From: Pholiota molesta | Lineage: Eukaryota > Basidiomycota > Agaricomycetes > Agaricales > Strophariaceae | Reading direction: 5' to 3' | NCBI GenBank assembly: GCA_014925825.1 | Contig: JACGCK010000068.1 | Location: 1 to 64,000 of the forward strand | DNA: 64,000 nt | Shown here: piece by piece, positions 61,100-64,000 of the stretch | Position numbering within the stretch: position 1 is the stretch's first letter | How the letters are laid out: the number at the start of each line of letters is the position of its first letter | Program-made: the position numbers and the translations under genes | The notes under the pieces: generated by a model | Told to the model about the DNA's origin: nothing | What the model saw: only the letters and a program-made list of their open reading frames with translations | Databases searched by the model: none

Positions 61100-61340
61100 T
61101 AAAGCTTGTAGTAGCACTTGGTAATATAGAAACAGTAAGTCGAGTCGTGGATCAAGGTCGGATGGTAAGTAACGCTATCCAGCACGCCGGATCGAAATCA
61201 CAGCAAGTCAAGTCTAAAGCACGGCCAGCTGTATTGAGAATCGATGATCTTACTTTCTTAGCCAAGATTGGTCAAGCTAAGCTTGGAGGAGGTGACGGAC
61301 GGCACGTTCACAGTCAACACGTTCAACCAACGTTCCACGT
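61100..61340 (-). pseudogene. Fragment of a DUF4470-type gene
   Basis: 61146-61230 matches 51105-51190 of the DUF4470/MYND gene (exon 2 with adjoining intron: GGATCGAAATCACAGCA and CACGGCCAGCTG are shared). It is then joined to 61275-61325, which matches 51505-51545 just upstream of that gene (CACGTTCAC..TCAACACG). About 300 bp between, including exon 1, is missing. The fragment shows that a second copy or an older duplication of the DUF4470 locus existed here. Confidence 0.65.
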
Positions 61341-61499
61341 TGTTGACGTTGCCACTTGAGCTAAATCTAACCACCACTCGTTAACTGGACACACCATTTT
61401 GGACGGGCGCAGTGCAGACCCGTTATTCTTTGCAGAGGCGCCACTCACCGGCGTTATTGACTTGAATATTCCCTGCATCGTTACTACACTCGGATAGCC
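61341..61499. other. Short unassigned stretch
   Basis: No gene recognised. It contains CGTTGTTGACGTTG near 61337 and CTTTGCAGAGGCG near 61431, the latter faintly like the start of the Ngaro B repeat, but too short to support homology. Confidence 0.3.
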
Positions 61500-61860
61500 T
61501 TACATCTAAAAAAGGTCATCTCCACAAGGCCGAGCGCATGAACAAATATCAGCAATCCCACGTTGTGATGCATCTACGGATGATATACCTTAAATCGGGT
61601 CGATTGCACGAAGCAAAGCGGGTGGACGACTCTAAGTATCCCCCGGCTGGCGAGAGGTCGAGACGGGCTGACTCTGGACTCTTGGCGATGTCTACATCAC
61701 CAAAGGACAACTGGACGATGCGGAGGCTTCATCAGTTGCCGCCATGATGTTCGCGAAGAATCATCACTCTTCGTACCAACACGGGAACATCCTTCGAAGC
61801 TTGGGCACCCTCAGTGTGAATCGCGGCCGAATCGATATGGCAATCCAAAAATCCTGAGTA
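61500..61860 (+). pseudogene. Relic of a tetratricopeptide-repeat (TPR) protein
   Basis: One frame reads KKGHLHKAERMNKYQQS and then MIYLKSGRLHEAKR, a TPR-like helix pair. Another frame (from about 61680) reads TLGDVYITKGQLDDAEAS and then LRSLGTLSVNRGRIDMAIQKS before a stop at about 61856. Both are typical of the TPR arrays in fungal NLR-like (STAND) proteins, with a frame change between them. No start, nucleotide-binding domain or continuation was found, so this is a decayed fragment. Confidence 0.6.
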
Positions 61861-63150
61861 GGCGTGCGAATTCCACCGCAAGGCGCAGTGGGTCAAAGTG
61901 GGTCTCCGAGCAGGCTACTGATCTCGAGCAACTTCGACAGGCGTATAAGGATCGAAGAGGCAGCGTCCAAGCAGGCGAAGGCGCTTATGGATACCGTTCA
62001 TAAACCTAGGCTGTTGTCGCAATTGCGAACTAGCACAACACGGGCATTTCAAGCGTTAATATATTGAACATGCGTCTTAATAACAATTCTGCGCGCGATG
62101 ATATTAGCTTACGCCTTGAGAGGAGAGTGCAGAGAGGGCAACTTACGAATTTTGTAGTACCTACGACGAATCTCAAACACCTCTGATATACTATTTTGGG
62201 ATCACACTTTCGAGCAGTCATATAACACACTGTCGATGAACCAGTTAAGCTTCAGCGAGAGCACCAAGGATGGAAACACGAGAATACTTACCTGGGAGTA
62301 GGTTCGATTTCCCAACTCTTTTCCTCGCCAAGCTAGATCCCTGTATTCTATGGGCTGGATATCTGATTGGACCTTCTAAACCCACCTGCGGTTCGCAACG
62401 CCCCCGTTGTCGTTCCTGAGGTCTTCGCTGAGGTCTGGAGTGGCTAATTCGATGACAATCGGAGAGGCTGTTCATCGAATTTGGATATTTAGTATTACGG
62501 GGCCTTATCCGACGCGTTCGCAACCGTGCCACAAACCCATACCCATAAACCCTATCGACCAAACCTATTTCTTTCATGAAGAAGCGATTGTGAACAAAAA
62601 TTCTCAAGCAGACCCCACTGCCAGATCGCGCATATCTGCGCGGTCTGGCGGTATGGCTGTAGGCTGCAGATGCTGTACAGCCCACTGAGCGGAATGGTTC
62701 GACGGTATTTATGTTTCAATCGCATGTTTGTAAAGGTGTTTCGTCGATAGGGTGTATTGGTATATATGACGACGTCGCGAACAAGGGGGATGAAGTTCTC
62801 GCACGGCAAGAGCAGAGGTAGGGGGATTAGAGAGAAACAGGGAGTGAAGCTTGAAGACGCACCCGACATTCTTCCAAACTGCTTCCTACTATTGCGGCGC
62901 CCGCTAGGGGAAGGAAAAGAGACAGGCATTGGATTTTTATTGCCAAGCTGAGATATAGATTAGATCGCCATGGCGCATTACCAGAGCAGGACTCACGACT
63001 AGATACAGGAGACGTGCTATCGAAAGCAAAGGAATCCGCCAACCAGAGGAACATAGGTTAGACTTACTGTCCTCCATCACCCAAGGACCAAAAGTTTTTG
63101 CACATTGCAGCGCAGCCGGTTCTCCTTCCCCAAGCGAAGGTAGTGGCTAG
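61861..63150. other. Region without a confident gene
   Basis: Several short frames but nothing recognised. A plus-strand stretch near 62764-62820 (YDDVANKGDEVLARQEQR) and one near 62950-63060 (ALPEQDSRLDTGDVLSKAKE) look protein-like in composition and could be upstream exons of the small gene ending at 63380. A strong donor-like CAG-GTAAGTATTC lies on the minus strand near 62290. Confidence 0.3.
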
Positions 63151-63380
63151 CAAAGCCCATGGTACCGCCGCCAGATAACAAAGTGCCACCAGTTATCGAG
63201 GAGGCGCCGGTATCCGTAGATTTGACACTGGTGACTGCCCCAGCCATATGGTACCGCGTTGATCCTAACGACACCAGATGGTGAGTGTGATATCTCCAGT
63301 TGAACACGCTTTTAGAGGTTTTTGTTAACGTTTCTTTTGAGGTTTACAGGCAAGTCTGGCGAGCTGGCGAGTCGGAGTAA
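63151..63380 (+). CDS. Possible 3' exons of an unidentified small gene
   Basis: An exon-like block 63151-63280 (after a GGCTAG acceptor) reads MVPPPDNKVPPVIEEAPVSV, then APAIWYRVDPNDTRW, and ends at a strong GTGAGT donor. After a 69 bp interval with GTTAAC and a TTTACAG acceptor, 63350-63380 continues in phase as QVWRAGESE and stops. The composition and splice signals look real. I do not recognise the protein, and the 5' exons are not established. Confidence 0.35.
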
Positions 63381-63515
63381 TGGAATTGTCTGTAGGAGAA
63401 AATCGCAGGCTTGAAAGCCGATGCTTGGCCGCGCGATAAACACGCACAAACACAGTGTCCGTGATCCAGCTTTGAATTATGGGCTCGACGCGACTCACCC
63501 CCATCCAGCTCGACG

Positions 63516-64000
63516 ATGCCGCGCAAAGAAACATACTCCGGCCCTCTCTCCGCCCTGGCCCAGCAGAACCTCGTCTCCGAGGGCATCGAGAACTTCGAGC
63601 TGCCCAAAAGCGTCGTCATGAAGATCGCAAAGTCTGCAGTAACTACCCCCGTACCCCCCGTACACGCGTAGCCATCCTGAATGTCATTCGCAGATACCCG
63701 ACAACGTCAAGCTGCAAAAAGAGACGGTGCTATCGCTCGTGAAGGGCTCGACGGTGTTCATCAACTACTTAGGTGCGTCTATCACCCGACACTCCGTCGC
63801 CAAAACCACAACGTTCTGACGGCTACTGCCTTTTCTCCAGCTGCAACGTGCGTCTGATGTCCACTTTTCTAACCACCCCGTGTGTTATTGTTGTTGACGC
63901 GCGCGCCCTGTAGCGCCCACGACGTGGCACAGTCGAAGCAGCACAAGAGCATCTCCGCCTCGGACGTCCTCAAAGCCCTCGAGACGATCGAGTTCGGCGA
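63516..64000 (+). CDS. DPB4: DNA polymerase epsilon subunit D / Dpb4 (histone-fold), 5' part, runs off the window
   Basis: Small histone-fold protein that pairs with Dpb3 in DNA polymerase epsilon and with its counterpart in CHRAC/ISW2-type remodelers; nuclear. Exons 63516-63638, 63694-63772, 63841-63847 and 63914 onward. The protein begins MPRKETYSGPLSALAQQ and carries the histone-fold signature LPKSVVMKIAKSA-IPDNVKLQKETVLSL-VKGSTVFINYLAATAHDVAQ-HKSISASDVLKALETIEFG. The third exon is only 7 nt, yet it restores exactly Leu-Ala-Ala-Thr-Ala-His with both neighbours. The gene continues beyond position 64000. Confidence 0.93.

Noticed and set aside
62290..62325. A tRNA gene suggested by GTAGGTTCGATTTCCC, similar to a T-arm
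   Set aside because: No matching A-box, anticodon arm or acceptor stem could be paired around it.

Overview
This window looks like nuclear DNA of a filamentous basidiomycete, most likely an Agaricomycete. The intact genes are cut by many 45-75 bp introns with GT..AG ends and CTAAC/CTGAC-like branch points. The gene content also fits: mitochondrial EF-G1, 20S proteasome beta-4, a GPI-type chitin deacetylase, a DUF4470+MYND protein, an F-box protein and Dpb4. The retroelements are of types common in mushroom genomes. Nothing here is prokaryotic.

Layout. (1) 1-3345: 3' part of a non-LTR retrotransposon (LINE), interrupted by a ~400 bp insertion and ending 28 bp before the stop codon of the next gene. 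(2) 3374-6069 (-): intact eight-exon mitochondrial elongation factor G1 (MEF1-like, 767 aa). (3) 6070-43684: a locus that has undergone tandem amplification. The ancestral arrangement was EF-G1 (-) head-to-head with PRE1 (+), the proteasome beta-4 gene, across a ~0.36-0.38 kb shared promoter. Now the left end keeps the intact EF-G1, the right end keeps the intact PRE1 (43685-44374), and between them lie four units of about 9.07-9.63 kb. Each unit holds a 5' PRE1 fragment, ~6.7-7.1 kb of spacer full of decayed exon/intron-like sequence and internal repeats, and a 3'-truncated EF-G1 copy. (4) 45037-47304 (+): 13-exon chitin deacetylase. (5) 47700-51423 (-): DUF4470/MYND-finger gene. (6) 51547-57784: a tyrosine-recombinase retrotransposon of the DIRS superfamily, Ngaro-like, on the minus strand, with split direct repeats A1 - ORFs - B1 - A2 - B2; a 612 bp hAT-type MITE sits inside B1. 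(7) 59766-61071 (+): F-box protein. (8) 61100-61860: gene relics (a DUF4470 fragment and a TPR fragment). (9) 63516-64000 (+): 5' part of the DNA polymerase epsilon / chromatin-accessibility histone-fold subunit Dpb4, running off the window.

How the parts relate. EF-G1 (mitochondrial translation) and PRE1 (protein degradation) are housekeeping genes that shared one promoter. The amplification separated them, so each now keeps its own copy of that promoter (copies 1 and 5), while the three middle copies lost ~210-240 bp of it. The rest of the window is accessory: three kinds of mobile element, decayed gene fragments and genus-variable genes. Several disruptions (five single-base losses in the DUF4470/MYND gene, one in the chitin deacetylase, about 29 net losses in EF-G1 copy 4) look like homopolymer or polishing errors at least as much as biology, and raw reads should be checked before calling them mutations.
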